DNA of 64,000 nt from Rotaria sp. Silwood1. Taxonomy: Eukaryota; Rotifera; Eurotatoria; Philodinida; Philodinidae. Location of the stretch: NCBI GenBank assembly GCA_905250075.1, contig CAJNOP010000013.1, positions 1,594,188 to 1,658,187 on the forward strand, read 5' to 3'. A program made the position numbers and the translations under genes. Of this stretch, positions 1 to 13,100 are shown in pieces. The notes under the pieces were generated by a model, which worked only from the letters and a program-made list of their open reading frames with translations, searched no databases and had not been told where the DNA came from. Position 1 is the stretch's first letter, and the number at the start of each line of letters is the position of its first letter.

Positions 1-1040
1 GAAGTTTCATATTGCACTCTGCCCAGAAGATAAAATCTGAATAAAACACCGTTCAGGATGTTTCTTTAGTATGCCTGCTTGTTAGAAAAATATGAAAGCA
101 AAATTATTTTTGTTCGTCATGTGGATAAGGATAGGAATTTCTTCAATGAGATAAGGCATCATTCTAGACAATACTTATCATGATATCGTTTTTTTCGATT
201 TTTAGAAGCTCTAATCTATAATTTCTATCAGATTCTTTATACAATCGAACCCGTCAGATCTACAGCTTTCAAAACTGGATTCGCTTGATCAAGTTGTTTC
301 GAATTGTACTTTGATATTTTCAATCAAATTTTCTAATGGACATTAAGCAGTCGCTTCGAAGATACAAGAGCCTGTTTTCTTTTCTTTTTGTATTCGGGAA
401 CAAGTGCACCCTAGATATTTCTCAAGCGATTAGAGGCCTGTCAGGTCTAAAATTTTCGATCCAGATCCGGTTCTGGACCAAACTCAACGAAGTCTATTAG
501 TGAATCTCATCAACAGTATTAAATTGACCAGTTTTGTATATACACCAATAGATGATTTATTATTTATCTCGATATATTTTATTTCATATTACAAAATTCA
601 GTTCAAAACTTACGTGTTGATTTCATTCAAACGATATAAACATAAATAATTTCGTATGAAAATTATCTTATAAAAATTATTCCATTTAAATACAAATGTA
701 GTGAGCTAGATCATCTAATGTAAATTTTTTTAAAATTGCATTAAATAAGTGAACTTACGAATATTAAATATTTGAATACTTAGAGCTAGAAGTCAACATT
801 CTCAATAATTTAACATATTCAACAATGTTAAATGTTATAATAGATTTAAAAATAATCTAAAATTAGAAACAATATAACTAGTTAACAATCACTTGATATC
901 ACTGTAGCATATATATATATATGTATATCAAAAAAAGAGAAAGAATGAACTTTTGCTAACATAACAAACAACATCCACAACATTGGACTATATCGAACAG
1001 ATGATAAATAGGAGGGAAAAAAAATATCTATATACATATA
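1..1040. other. Non-coding stretch downstream of CNOT11
   Basis: No open frame with protein character was found on either strand. The part next to the CNOT11 stop is very AT-rich, with a short AT dinucleotide run near 910-925, and probably contains the 3' UTR. Nothing else is recognisable. Confidence 0.5.
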
Positions 1041-1895
1041 TCATTCATCATTTGCTGTCAATGGTGTTGAGATCATCATCGTTGTTGTTGTTGGTGGTGG
1101 TGTTATTGTTTCATTAGTATCATTATTTCGTAGGTCAAATGATTTAACAAGTTGAAATAGTGCGCCTGCTTCTCTAATGTGACGAAAGTTAATACAAAAA
1201 CCTTGAATATCCAAAAAAAGATCTTTTATATCAATAACTTTATTACGTATTAACGATTGAATAAAAACACTAACAAGACGTACGAAACGATTTTGTAAAT
1301 ATTTATCTTTTGTTTCTTCACATGTTTTTATACATGTTGATATATATAAATGAAGAAATTCTTGTGGTAATTCCATTGATGTTGATAAACGATTAACAAC
1401 TTCCATTGAATGTAAACTCATATCCATATTAAGTAATGATGACAAATATTCTGTCATTTGATTTGATGATATTAATTTTAACAAACATTGTATACTTATT
1501 AGTGGACTATTTTCAACTAATATGGGTAATTTTGATGGTACAAGACCAATATGATAAACAAGATTTGGATCATTATCAAGTTCATCTAATAATTTTTGTT
1601 GTTGTTGTAAATTTAATGCACCTTGATATGCTTTATCCATTAATTGACGAATTTCATGATTAATTGTATTTGCAATACACATTGTTGAATCCCATGTAAA
1701 TAAAGATGGATCACAATCAATAGGTGATAACCAAACTAATTCATCTATTGTACATTCATGTAATGGTGGAACAAGACGAAGAAATTCTGGATGAATTGTT
1801 TGTTCCATAGCATTATTTGATAATAAACGTTCAATAGTTTGCCGACTATCATTTGAACGATGACGTGGACCACCAATAAGCGTATCAAATCCATA
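1041..1895 (-). CDS. CNOT11: CCR4-NOT complex subunit 11, C-terminal exon (partial gene)
   Basis: This is the last coding exon of CNOT11, a subunit of the CCR4-NOT deadenylase that joins the module near the N-terminus of CNOT1. The translation contains stretches close to animal CNOT11, such as PEFLRLVPPLHEC, LVYHIGLVPSKLP, MDMSLHSMEVVNRL and RFVRLVSVFIQSLIRNK, and ends with a Thr-rich tail and TGA at 1041-1043. The frame stays open to 1895, where the reverse strand reads ttttgttttag, a good acceptor in phase 0. About 284 residues are present against about 510 in the human protein, so the N-terminal half is missing. No upstream exon was found between 1896 and the N gap at 2052; it may lie in the gap or be misassembled. 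Confidence 0.93.
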   Translation of the reverse strand, partial: YGFDTLIGGPRHRSNDSRQTIERLLSNNAMEQTIHPEFLRLVPPLHECTIDELVWLSPIDCDPSLFTWDSTMCIANTINHEIRQLMDKAYQGALNLQQQQKLLDELDNDPNLVYHIGLVPSKLPILVENSPLISIQCLLKLISSNQMTEYLSSLLNMDMSLHSMEVVNRLSTSMELPQEFLHLYISTCIKTCEETKDKYLQNRFVRLVSVFIQSLIRNKVIDIKDLFLDIQGFCINFRHIREAGALFQLVKSFDLRNNDTNETITPPPTTTTMMISTPLTANDE

Positions 1896-2051
1896 CTAAA
1901 ACAAAAAAGTAAATTTATTAACTAAAAGAGTTATTTGAATATTCTATAGAAGACTGACAAGTAGGATCCATTGACTAGGCCTCAAACTATGAGCTAATTA
2001 TAACTTATCAAGATGTTCTCAAAAACTGTTAGCCTATGCCCAGAATTGTTG

Positions 2052-2151
2052 NNNNNNNNNNNNNNNNNNNNNNNNNNNNNNNNNNNNNNNNNNNNNNNNN
2101 NNNNNNNNNNNNNNNNNNNNNNNNNNNNNNNNNNNNNNNNNNNNNNNNNNN
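2052..2151. other. Assembly gap of 100 Ns
   Basis: Exactly 100 consecutive N, the usual placeholder for a gap of unknown size. It lies just upstream of the CNOT11 exon, so sequence order and any missing CNOT11 exons cannot be judged across it. Confidence 0.99.
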
Positions 2152-2639
2152 TCTGGCGACGATATTAGAAAATTTTCTCTTTAAAACTGATAATAATTAT
2201 TTCATAAATGTAATATAAAAAGTGAAAATATTAAGTACTTTATTTCATGAAAAATTAACAAAAACGTCCGAAAAAAAGACCTATGCAGTAAGATAAGTTA
2301 GTTCTTTATCATTGTAATAATCATTTCAGCCTAATAATAGTTAATACTAACAGAAACTTCTCAATATGAAATATTTTAAAAGTATGGACGTAGTAATGAA
2401 TGTTAAGACAAATATAAAGCAATTGATAAGACAAATACTCATTGCTTGAGTATCAACAGTTAATGCAAGTAATTCTGAACAATTAATCCTCTAAAAATGA
2501 TTTGTAACATCACGAGTATTGGATGCAGTCCTCAACACACAAGAAAAGAATATTGTTGTTCTTTTTTTCATAAAAAGACATATCGATGCTTATAAGAATC
2601 TGATGTATTGCTGATGGTTACTGTTTCACTGTAACAATA

Positions 2640-3480
2640 ATATCTAGGTCAAATGAGATCCAAAGACAATGATAGACTTTTGATATTGTCATGTGTGGAG
2701 GTGATCTGATGTTTTTGTAGAGACATTCGGAAATAGATGCAATTGCTGATGAAACTTATTGGTACTATCTTGAGGTATTTGTGTAATACTAGTAGTATTT
2801 GAGATTGCTTTAGTGAAAGTGGTGACACTCGATTCGTAATGTTAGTTATAATTGTTGCGATACAGATAGATGTGATTGTTGTTGAATGTTTTCTTGTTGC
2901 AAAGGTAGTTTCCTTATATTACAAATGACTCTGTATTGATGGCAGTATGTATTCTATTAAACCATATTTTTTCATCACAGCATTGACTTTCTATTTGTAT
3001 GCCATTAATGATATGCCTTGCATTCTGATTACTTTTTAGTATATTGAAATTATTTGAGAAGTATGTGCTGACATGTTTTGATAATTTTGAATTTAGAACA
3101 AATGTAGTAATCAAATAAACAAAGGTAAGAATGCCTAGTATATCAAATATAATAGTTGTCATGCCAAGTAGACAAGGAACAAAATCTATTGTATCTAAAT
3201 AAAGTTACAAATTACCTTTAGATTTTTAAGCACTTACGCCATGAATAAAAATAAAATAATCAAGTTTTAAAAGTACTATAATCAAGGATATGGGCACCGA
3301 GTATCATATCAAATAATTTCAATAACACAAATTTAGAAAAAAATCAATAGAACTGAATAATCAAATTTCATAGTATGACTTATTTCTTCACACTGATGCA
3401 TGTACCAACCTTGAAATGTGACAGAAAAGGTATGTAATAGAAAGAAAAAAAGCATTACTAATCGTACCACGCATGAGCAG
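2640..3480 (-). pseudogene. Decayed tetraspanin gene fragment
   Basis: On the minus strand an acceptor (tttatttag) near 3202 opens a frame corresponding to the TM3 exon of the intact neighbour at 6.5-10.2 kb: a hydrophobic segment, then NARHIINGIQIESQCCDEKIWF, where the neighbour has ARNIIDNIQTKYACCGDNIW. The usual CCG of the tetraspanin large loop is CCD here. The frame stops at 2914; below it, Thr-rich loop-like sequence continues with several stops. Above 3240 a start-like MRG, hydrophobic sequence and a GTAAGT donor hint at a damaged TM1-TM2 exon. I read it as a pseudogene arisen by local duplication. A fast-evolving gene with undetected exons is less likely. Confidence 0.6.
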
Positions 3481-5502
3481 AAATAAATGTTTATCAGTGC
3501 TAAATAACCATATCATGATGAAGGTTGGCTTTTTTTGTTATTTGCTAACCTTGTATATTATACTGAATAATTTAATAATTGTCTTCTGCGGCTTTTATAC
3601 CTAATAATGGAATCAATGAAATTTATAACTCTCGGATGGATTTGTGAATCTATGTCAGAATGATTTATTTGATTGCAAATTTTAATTTCTATTGAAACTA
3701 CTGATTATATGTTTTCAAACATAAGAATATTCACTGATCAACACTGTGATATGATTACAATGATGATCATTTCTAAATCTCATGAGTAATACCTCATTAA
3801 GAACATCGTATTGAAACTTGAGAAAGTCTAAACTAATTCGTGTGCATGGCTTTTCTTTTTTGAGTTATGGTCATTTTAACTATTTGAATATGGTTGCTCG
3901 ACCATGATAGCTAGGAACTTCTAGATTTGTATGATCATGGTCAACAGTGAAAACTGATCTCTTAACAAATTTAGTTCTTATTTTCTGGATTACTCATGAT
4001 ATGTAAACAGTTCATTTCCTTTGACATAAAGAGCTAATAATCACTTAGTCAAGAGAGATGAGAAGTTTTTTTTGTTACCAAAATGTAGCTCAGACTTTTC
4101 TTTATCCACAACATAAAATTAAAGTGTCCACTTTTCCTAGTTTCTGAAGTAGCTACAGTTGTTTTACGACCGAGCATCATTGTTGAAGTTTAAGATTCTA
4201 TTTTAAAAGAATTCAAACGTCAGCTAAGGAATATTATTTTCCTTGCAAAATTGCATAAGAAACCCTAAAATGTTTTTCAATCATTATATAAAATATGATG
4301 GTTAATTAGTGTACTACTCGAGAAATTCATTGAAAATGAATACGCACACTTGAAACATACATAAGGAGATATGGTTGAGAACGTAAGAACCATGTTTTCT
4401 GCCATATGTTCACTGGTTAATGCTCATCATAATCATATGAAAGTATAATAATAAAAATATAAGAGGAAAATATTCATAGGCTAAATATTATCACAAAACA
4501 AAACTTCAATCTTACGTTAGTCGAATCATAAATCACTTCATCTATTTTGCATCCTTTTCACTTTTTCATATATTTGCAAGCTAAGTTAATAGCATATTTG
4601 AGATCTGTCAACGAAACTGTGTAACTAATTGTTGTTTCAGAGAAATCAAGTTTCTAACATTGGTATCTAATTTAACAGATGTACGAAAATCAAAAATGAC
4701 ATATTTCAATATAGCTCCAAATCTCTTAATAATTATCTGTTGCTCATATTATTAATTATACAATTTTTTCTATAATAGAAAATAGAAAAGAATCATGTTT
4801 AAAATCGATCTCTATTTTGTCTTGCACTAAACTAAAGTTAGACAAGTAAAGTAAGTGTGTCGTTTCAAACCTGTAGTTAATGATAAGATTTTATAAACAA
4901 TTGCTTTGTTGTTTACTTGATTATGTATCTAAAACTAGTATTGTAGATTAATCTTGTTAAAGTTTTTGTTGCGTCTTTAGTATTGAACCAGTCTAGAATG
5001 AGAACAAGAGATGATTCCTGAAATAGTTGAGAAATATTTCGCCATAATTTTTCTATATTCTCACTTACAACTTGTCCTTGGAACATATTAATTTTTCAAA
5101 TGTTTTCTGTATAATCTAATACACAAAACGTTTTTATCTTTTTAATTGCTCTTTAATAGAGAAAGGTGAAGGTTCTACTAAAACTCACAGTAACAATATT
5201 GAAATCATATGAGTAAAAACTTACGAATACGTATCAGAATTCATAAAATGATGTTCTTTCATTCAGCATACTTACGATTACCTTATTAGCTGAGCATGTG
5301 ATTTGAACTGCTATTCTTCCACTAATATTTCTTATTGAAATTTTAATTTTTTTTTTAATCATCCATGTAGACACCAAAGAGGTGTTTTTTCGAAATGAAC
5401 ACTTTTATTTTCAATATTATCATAACACTGTTTCCATTCATATCACTTAGATAGCTGAATAATTAAAAGTGAATAAATAATTGCTTAGTAGCTGATCAGA
5501 AG
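3481..5502. other. Non-coding stretch
   Basis: About 2 kb of AT-rich sequence between the tetraspanin pseudogene and the inverted-repeat element at 5.5 kb. No exon with recognisable protein content and no RNA gene was seen. Confidence 0.5.
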
Positions 5503-6082
5503 TAATGCCCATTTCAAAAAAGAACGCCGATGAGTGTTTTTTAAATAACTTTTGATGAAAGCAAGATACAGAGCTTCGGTTTTCACCATTGGAAAGAGAA
5601 GGCGAAGGCGCATTGAATCGTATATCACAAGCTTTTATCTGGCTTTTCTAAGCTTTTCCATTAAGCTTTTCCAAAACTAGCATGCTCGTGAGGTTATTCC
5701 AGTGAATTTTCAATTATCAGCTGTGCTTTAGAACCACCAATTGAAGATCTACAAAAAATGCACAAGACTCAGGTTTTTAGCTTTAACCGTTCAAAAGTAA
5801 CAGGTATTCTACTGAAAATTCTAAACCGATTTTTCTAGCAATTTCTGTGAAAAAAAATTATTTTTTTGCTTTTTCCTTTGTGATAAAGACCATTTTCCCA
5901 CTACTTTTCTAAAAAAATTGAATAAAGAAGCTTCATAAAAGACATTCGAAAGTCCTGCAACACACGACTTGATGCATCCTTATTTTCTCTTTCGAACAAT
6001 GAAAATCGCAACTCTCTATCTTGCTTCTATTACAAGTTATTCAAAAAACATTCATCGGTCTTCTTTTTTGAAATGGGCATTA
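5503..6082. mobile_element. 580-bp MITE with long terminal inverted repeats, TA-flanked
   Basis: The left end TAATGCCCATTTC and the right end GAAATGGGCATTA are exact inverted copies. The match continues inward for at least 85 bases and weakly to about 120 (for example gccgatgagtgttttttaa against ttattcaaaaaacattcatcgg). There is no transposase frame, so it is non-autonomous. A TA or TAA flank would fit the Tc1/mariner group, but that class is only a guess. A short plus-strand frame across 5969-6172 is a by-product of the repeat. Confidence 0.8.
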
Positions 6083-6471
6083 ATTTCAATATTCTATGAA
6101 TGCATGAAAGCTATTCAACTAGTTTTACATTCTAGAAAAATGACAACAACATCAAAGAATATCTATCCGTAAATGGCTGAAGCATTGATTTTACCTATGC
6201 TTGATAACATTTTTTTCTTTTCTCATCGACTTTCCGTTGAAAAAATATGTCGGTCATTGTTTTCATACTGTTGAAATTATTAACTAGTGCTCTGAAAAAT
6301 TTTAATCTTGATATATTCGAAATGATCAAGATCCTATATTATCGTAAACAACTAATTGTTAAGCATTCATCAAAATACGTCTAATAAATAGAATTTTTCC
6401 AGCGGGTTTAATATATTTTATTATGCTAGATTAAAAGAAATACATTATTCTGTTCAATACTTGTCATTTTA

Positions 6472-9400
6472 TTAATATATTGAATAATCGGCGTTTGGGT
6501 TAATAATTGAAGTTCTGAATTTATTGTTCAGTATATTGTTTTCTCCATATCTGAGTTGTGATGGCAGAGTTTTTAATGATTCACTTCTGTAGGTATGCGA
6601 ATGCATTGTATGGCCAGGATATCCTTTGACGAGTATTGCAATAACAGCTAATGCAAAAGCAAGAAGACAACTATTAATAATAGCAATACCGAGTGTTTGA
6701 TCGCCAGCAACTTTGCTAAGTATTTTTAAACAGCCAACTGGATGAAAACTATTTGGCATATTATTAGCATTCGATATACAGTCTAAACAAAAAAGATGAA
6801 ATCCAATCTCGTTTGTGATTTCTTAGTACATGAAAAATGTTGCTTACACGAATCCAATGAATTGAATGTTGTTGGTACATCACTAGTACAGCACGATTGA
6901 GGTAAAGTAACACCATAAGATAATGGTAAACCATATATTTCACCATAGTTGAATTTTGTTTGTCGTTTTTGTCGAATTTGTTTCAGAAAATTTGACGCAT
7001 GAAGCTCGAATGGATTGGTACCAAAGGCCATGTTATTTGACAGAGGATTCTTATTAGGCGATGATTCAATTGTTGTGAACGTTTTTACGCTTGTATCTGC
7101 ATTTGTCCCTTTATCTACAGAAGATTTTAATAGCAATGTGGCATGTGGGTCTGGTTTCACTTGTATTCCTAAAGGACGAGGGCGGATAAGACCGTTTTCT
7201 TGCCCCCAAAATATTTTATTTTTTTTTATTAAAATCAAGTCAACACGTGTCTCTGATGATATTGCAAAGGTTTATTTTTGAATATCTCTCATTCAATTTT
7301 TCGACCCACGCCCGTACTCCCCTACAGCAGTGTGAAAATAAATTTTGGAGATCCGTATAGGGGAGTACGGGCGTGGGTCGAAAAATTGAATGAGAGGTAT
7401 TCAAAAATAAACCTTTGCAATATCATCAGGGGCACGTCTTGACTTGATTTTAATAGAAAAAACTGAAATATTTTGGGGACAAGAAAACGACCTTATCCGC
7501 CCTCATCCTTTGGATGTTGTTGTATGTCTAGTATAGATTCTGAACCATCAATTGCTTTTGAATTGTCGACAAATCGTGAACCGCCAACCGATTCTGTATT
7601 CACGTTTGTTTGTAAGCCTCCGATCAAGTCCGATCCACGATGTATATCTTATATACGTTATGGATAAATATTGTAAATGTTTATGAACTACTAAACAATC
7701 TTTTGCTAATTAATTAATTGATTTTATTGGAATGAAAATTAAAGTAATATTAAATATTAATATATTTAATTATTTTTTGAAAACACTTCAGAGAAACTAT
7801 TTCTCCTTGTTGAGTTCTTTTTTACTTTTATATTAGGATTAAGTCTACATTAGAGGGTGGCTGGAGTTTTGCCATAAGATTGTTGCAAGCTGTCACGAAT
7901 GAATATCAATATAGGATACATGTGAACACTGAGGCTAATATTGTTGGAATATAGATATAGATACCAAAGGTTACACTATCAATGTTGTCGATAGGAATTT
8001 ATTAATTGATATCCATCAAACTCAGAGTCAAATCAACAAAACTTCAGAGCGTGTATTGACGAAAGTACCGAGAACCTTCATCAATTAATAAAAGTACAGA
8101 AGATATAATGACGAAATTATGAAAGCTACATCATACTATTTACATGTGTCTAGTTTTCTTTTTTTCTCATAGTGCAATGAATGGTAAAAACACATAAGTT
8201 TTATCGTCCAGGATTACCATCTTATCTTTCCATATCACTATTATAGGATGACACGTACAATAGTACAGTGTAGAAGTAAAAACGAACTGAAAAAGAAGAA
8301 ATAAATTCATGAAGATGCTTTTCGAGAATAAATAAATAAAAATTTTATTTTTAACATGACTTTAAGTTATAATTTAAAAACAATTAATTAATTGATTCAA
8401 AATAACGAAATTCAATTTGCTAAAAAATCGATACCTGTTTTTACAGCAGAACTTGTGCTGGTTTCTAATTCTATATTGACAGTTGCTTCAGTTGCCTGTA
8501 TCTCACTCGTATGAGACAATGCTGAAAACATACTTGTGTCTACAACAGATGATTTGCTGGTTAGATCTGAGCTAAAGCTTGTCGTTGCACTTTGTTCATC
8601 TGTAGTCTCTATCTCATCGGTGTTGGATGGTTTTCCATCTAATGATAATCTGGCCCAATCAAGCCATATATTGTCACCACAACATGCATATTTTGTTTGA
8701 ATATTGTCGATGATATTTCGTGCTTTTGGATTGTCCTGGTAATGATTCATATTGTTCAAGAAACGCAAGTTTATATAATCGATAGTTAGAGAATTCATGA
8801 TAAGCGCAGTAATAAGTGAAGCAAGAGCACATACACTGAGTAATATACAACCAATAGTTACAACTGTACCTTAAAAAATAAACCTAATATATCGATTCCA
8901 TTGACCCATATACATATAATGAACACAAAAATTATTCAGCAAAGTTTATTTTCAACTTTTTTCACTGCCATACGTAGGAGTGGCGATTTCATATTAATTT
9001 ATTTTAAATAAAAATTTATGCGAGCTTCAACTTAAAATAAATTTAAATTTTTTAAAATTATTTCAACTTATATAAACCTCTTTTAAATCAATATAAATTC
9101 AATTTAAACTAAATAAAATTTGGGTTTGAATCCGATATGAATTAATATAAATCGATGTAAATCGCACATAAATAGTATAAATTTAAATAATTATCAAAAA
9201 TTTAAACTTATGTAAATCCATTTTAAAGTTGAAATAAATTAAATTTTAAGATTGTTAAAATTTATTTTTCAATTTGATTAAGTTTTCGTAAATGTAAATT
9301 GATCATCCCTAGCTGTGAGCTATTGAAAGATTCCAAATAGTGGTTCTAATAAAGAAAATGGTTTGAAACAGGAATATAAGAAAACAAAAATGATTATCTA

Positions 9401-10183
9401 TTTCCAAAGACAGGAACTCGGAAGAATCAACAGTTTAGTTTTTCAGCACGAAGAATGCTATAGTAAACAATTTTCTACAAAATAAAATGTCTTAGAGTTC
9501 TTTGCAATGTTTCGTAGCTGAGATACGGCAATCTTACGAAAGTTTCTAAAGTCGTTTTCTTGACTATTTCCTATAGACAAACCATTTTTTAATCTTCAAT
9601 TATATTGCTAAATCTCAATTAAGAAACGTCGGAGAGAACTTGAAGGTATCTCATTTTCTAGAAAATGATTTACTCTATTGTTTTATATAGTCTAAATAAA
9701 ATTATATTTAAACGTTCTAGGTGTTGAAAAACTAGTCCTTCAGTTTTCTGGAGTCCTTATGTTTCTAAATTTGTTAAAAATTTTAATTTTTTTATATGCT
9801 TATTGAAAACCATGTTCTCTATTCGAATGACTATTTGAATTCTTTCTAGCGATTATGGCAGCAAAAAAAAAATTGAAAAATAAACGTTATTAAATAATTT
9901 TGGTGCCCGCAATATATATGTGTATCGTTTCGAATATAAATATGAAATACTCACTCAAAGTTTCTCGATCACCTGCTATAGCATACATGCCAACTATACT
10001 GATGATGATGCCATAAACACTAATAACTATATTGAATATAGACAAACGTTGTTCGAAAATAAAAATATCACCATATTGATGAAAATATTTAATAATACCA
10101 ATACTAACACCGAGATGAATGATCGAAAAAATCAAAATAAAGAGTATTATAATAAAACCAACAAATCGGTATTTTGCTTGCAT
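6472..10183 (-). CDS. Tetraspanin (four-TM membrane scaffold) with disrupted large loop
   Basis: Minus-strand exons: 10183-9955 (ATG, TM1 and TM2, phase 1); 8869-8435 (TM3, then the large extracellular loop with YACCGDNIW and a Ser/Thr-rich stretch, phase 1); a probable loop exon around 7640-7512; 7168-6848 (loop with QSCCTSD, phase 1); 6782-6472 (PVGC, TM4, short tail, TAA). The CCG motif, two further Cys sites and PVGC before TM4 are tetraspanin hallmarks. Tetraspanins organise membrane microdomains with integrins and other partners. The loop is much longer than usual. A 341-bp near-palindrome (7171-7511) sits between the two loop exons, and the frame entering it from the upstream side meets a stop before any GT donor, so the third junction is unresolved. 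The gene may be recently damaged or use an unseen splice. Confidence 0.8.
7171..7511. repeat. 341-bp foldback (near-palindromic) element inside the tetraspanin gene
   Basis: Two 154-base arms (7171-7324 and 7358-7511) are reverse complements with about a dozen mismatches, separated by a 33-base spacer. The outer ends read AAAGGAYGAGGGCGGATAAG, the inner ends cccgtactccccta. It has no coding capacity of its own. It interrupts the tetraspanin large-loop coding sequence: the flanking sequence on both sides reads as protein in compatible frames. No clear target duplication was found. Confidence 0.85.
8979..9312. repeat. AT-rich block in tetraspanin intron 1, possible degenerate MITE
   Basis: About 330 bases built almost entirely from words such as aaattta, tataaat and taaat, within the 8870-9954 intron. 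The edges read TAGGAGTGGCGATTT and, on the other strand, TAGGGATGATCAATTT, a loose inverted match that could be old hAT-like ends. No matching target duplication was found, so it may be only low-complexity DNA. Confidence 0.35.
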
Positions 10184-10199
10184 GGTGACTGCTAAAAGT

Positions 10200-13100
10200 T
10201 TTTTAAATCTATAATGATATCACGTAACTTACTATATTCTCTCATATCGCATTGTTGACGCTCATTTGTACTTATTGCTTCGGTTAAATATTATATGCAC
10301 TGATTTACATCTCGAATTAAAAAGTGTGCTACTCATTGCTACGGATGAATGGAGAAGTGAATAATAGATAAGAAAAAGAACAATAAATCATCACTTTACG
10401 GGTAGAATTATGGTTTCTATATATAATCATCATGTACGTAGGAAAAAATCATAAATTAGTATACGATCAATGTACATAATATAAAAAAACCCTAGAGAAT
10501 CTGTTGTACGTAATGAATATAAGTCCGATAAAATTGCACGCATAAAATAAAAATAGTTTTCCTTTACACAATTCATATCTGTTGAGTTAAAATTACCTAT
10601 GAAAATACGTCATTCGTACAATTTGCTGTCAATATTTCATACATGAAATCTATTCTATGCTGATAGTGATTATGATTATTTCTTCTACAATAATTCTTGT
10701 GTAATGCATAATATCAAAATTTCCGTGAAATAGAATGTTTGTACTGAATGTACGATTTAACTAATCAATTTATTTCACCTCAGTCGGATATTATTTATAT
10801 TAGAAAAGTCTTGTTTCGATTGTACAGTTAAAAAAAACATGATCTATCACTTGTTCTAACGTGACTGCACTGCGTGACCTCTGTAGACACTCAACTAGGT
10901 TTTGTTTAATTTCTATAGTTTCTTCTTCTCAATCAAGGTACTACCAGTTTTTCCAAACTTCGATTCATATTCACAAAATTTTAGATACACAGTTCACTAT
11001 TTGCTTAATCCGGTTTACATAAATATAACTAAGACTATTGCTTATTACTGACAATCTTGTTGTTATTGTTGGTTTGAAGATTGTCAATAACGAATTTTGT
11101 TTATCACTTAACTGTTTAATTTCCTTTTTTTAGTAACATAACACATTTTTTTAACTAGGTAAGAGCTTTTAATTTATTGAGCACCAAATGATGAGAAACT
11201 GAACAACAAGAAATAACTGTACATTAACCGTTTTTGCTCTGAAAGTAGTCACTAGAGAGCTATAGCCTGGATCCTTTACTTATTTCTGTACACAAAAGGT
11301 GTTAGATATTGATGGAAAATATGTCGGATCTGAACCAGCCAAGTTCCATTCTAATCAATCAATACTTATTTGATGTAATATATTAGCTTAGTTGCAATAT
11401 TAGATAAAGCAGAAATATTGAAATTATCAAATCTATAATCAATATTTGATAGTTGCAACGTTAACTCTATGAGAAAACCTCCTTGTTAAAACGAATTTGA
11501 TATGCTTTTCTATTGATTCTAAAATGATTAAAAGACTTGTGTATTGAATTTACTATTGATAAAATTATTTGATTGTGTACTCAATTGTAATTTTCGATTT
11601 AAAGTGTACTAATAATGTACCGGCAGTAGTTCGTTGTCATTGGACAAGAAAGTAAAATGTCTTATTTCGACCTTCACTGCTATTTATACACGTCATTTGT
11701 TCATTTATATTTGAACTATTCTTAAATAATAGCTATAAAATTTAAAAAGCTGATTATTGAAAGTATTGGAAGAAACTGCAAGTCATGATTACTTACAGTA
11801 ATTTCACAATATAAAATAATCTTTTCGTTTATTGTACTTGAATACATTTTAATACCAGTCTTTTTTAGTACCAGAATAGACTAAAATATATGGAGAGATC
11901 AAAAGATTTAGATCACGTATTTTGTATGAGTCAGACACATGTTGACATCGAACAATCTCCTAAATTAAGAAATAACCTTTAAAATTATTATCTTCTACTT
12001 ATTCACTAGGATTTTCTGATTAATGATCAATTTCGTGTCAACTAGAACAGTTTTATTAATAGTAGAAGAGTTTATATTTCAAAATTAAGAATATTGAACA
12101 TAGTTGTGTCTAGTTAAAGTTCTCATTGCTAAACTAACAAATTTCAAAACCGGATTCTTTTATGATGTGCACAAACTGAGATATTCAAATTTTAAGCTGG
12201 TTACAATTTATGAAATGTGCCAATTATTCTGCATTCTAACAGAACTTTTTTCTCTTTTTATTTTGATTGGATAGAGCTAGTCAAATTATGTAAGAAAACG
12301 TACATTTCACATATAGAAACAGACATTTTACGAAAGTCAGTTTCAAGTCTATTTTTTCCTATAATTAATTATACGGCTAGCCAACATGCGGATATTTTCT
12401 TCAAGATATTGTTTCATCATTCTCTCCTTCCGTACTTCTTGGTCGAAAAAAATTAGTAGCGTCAAATAAATTCCTGACCTTAATTTTAATCACAATAAAT
12501 ACTTAATCATTAGTGTTCCAAATGATTAAAAAGTGCTTCGTATTAAACAGCTATTCATGAAGATATTTGAAAACATCTGATCTTAAAGGAATAATGCATA
12601 CATAATCAAATAGCTATAGAAGAATTAAATGAGCTTTGAAGATTTAAATAGCTGTAGATTTTTCAAATTGTTTTATCTTAGCACAATTTGTATCTCTTTT
12701 GAGAGTGAGCCGTAAACAATATCATACGAACAATGATTTCGTCATATCTCAATCAAAGTTTGTGTAAGAAGAACGAAAAAAAGATTTCAACGTTGTAAAA
12801 ATCAATATTTAATCATGTGATTACTGTTATTGTAACACTTTTAAAATCTATGATTACTTTCTCCAAATATGTAATTGCAACAGCAAAAATTTAGGAAACG
12901 AAACTAATATAAGCTCAACTAAACAAAAAAACACTGAACATATCCTATATTCAACATACCTTTCAACATCCCAAACATCACAATGCTTTTGATTCATGTC
13001 AACCAAAATTATTCCATTTCTTCTTACACTATTAGTGGAACTCGTTTACCGAATCCTCGATCATCCTGATCTTTTAAATCTTTCATTCTCGACTCGAAAC

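Noticed and set aside
7015-7281. Plus-strand frames around 7.0-7.7 kb
   Set aside because: They overlap the tetraspanin loop and the palindrome arms and have no family features.
9121-9140. tttgaatcc word resembling a tRNA B box
   Set aside because: It lies within the AT-rich block with no A box at a suitable distance, so neither a tRNA nor a SINE head is supported.
12217-12456. 79-residue plus-strand frame
   Set aside because: Hydrophobic AT-driven composition, no motif, no neighbouring exons.
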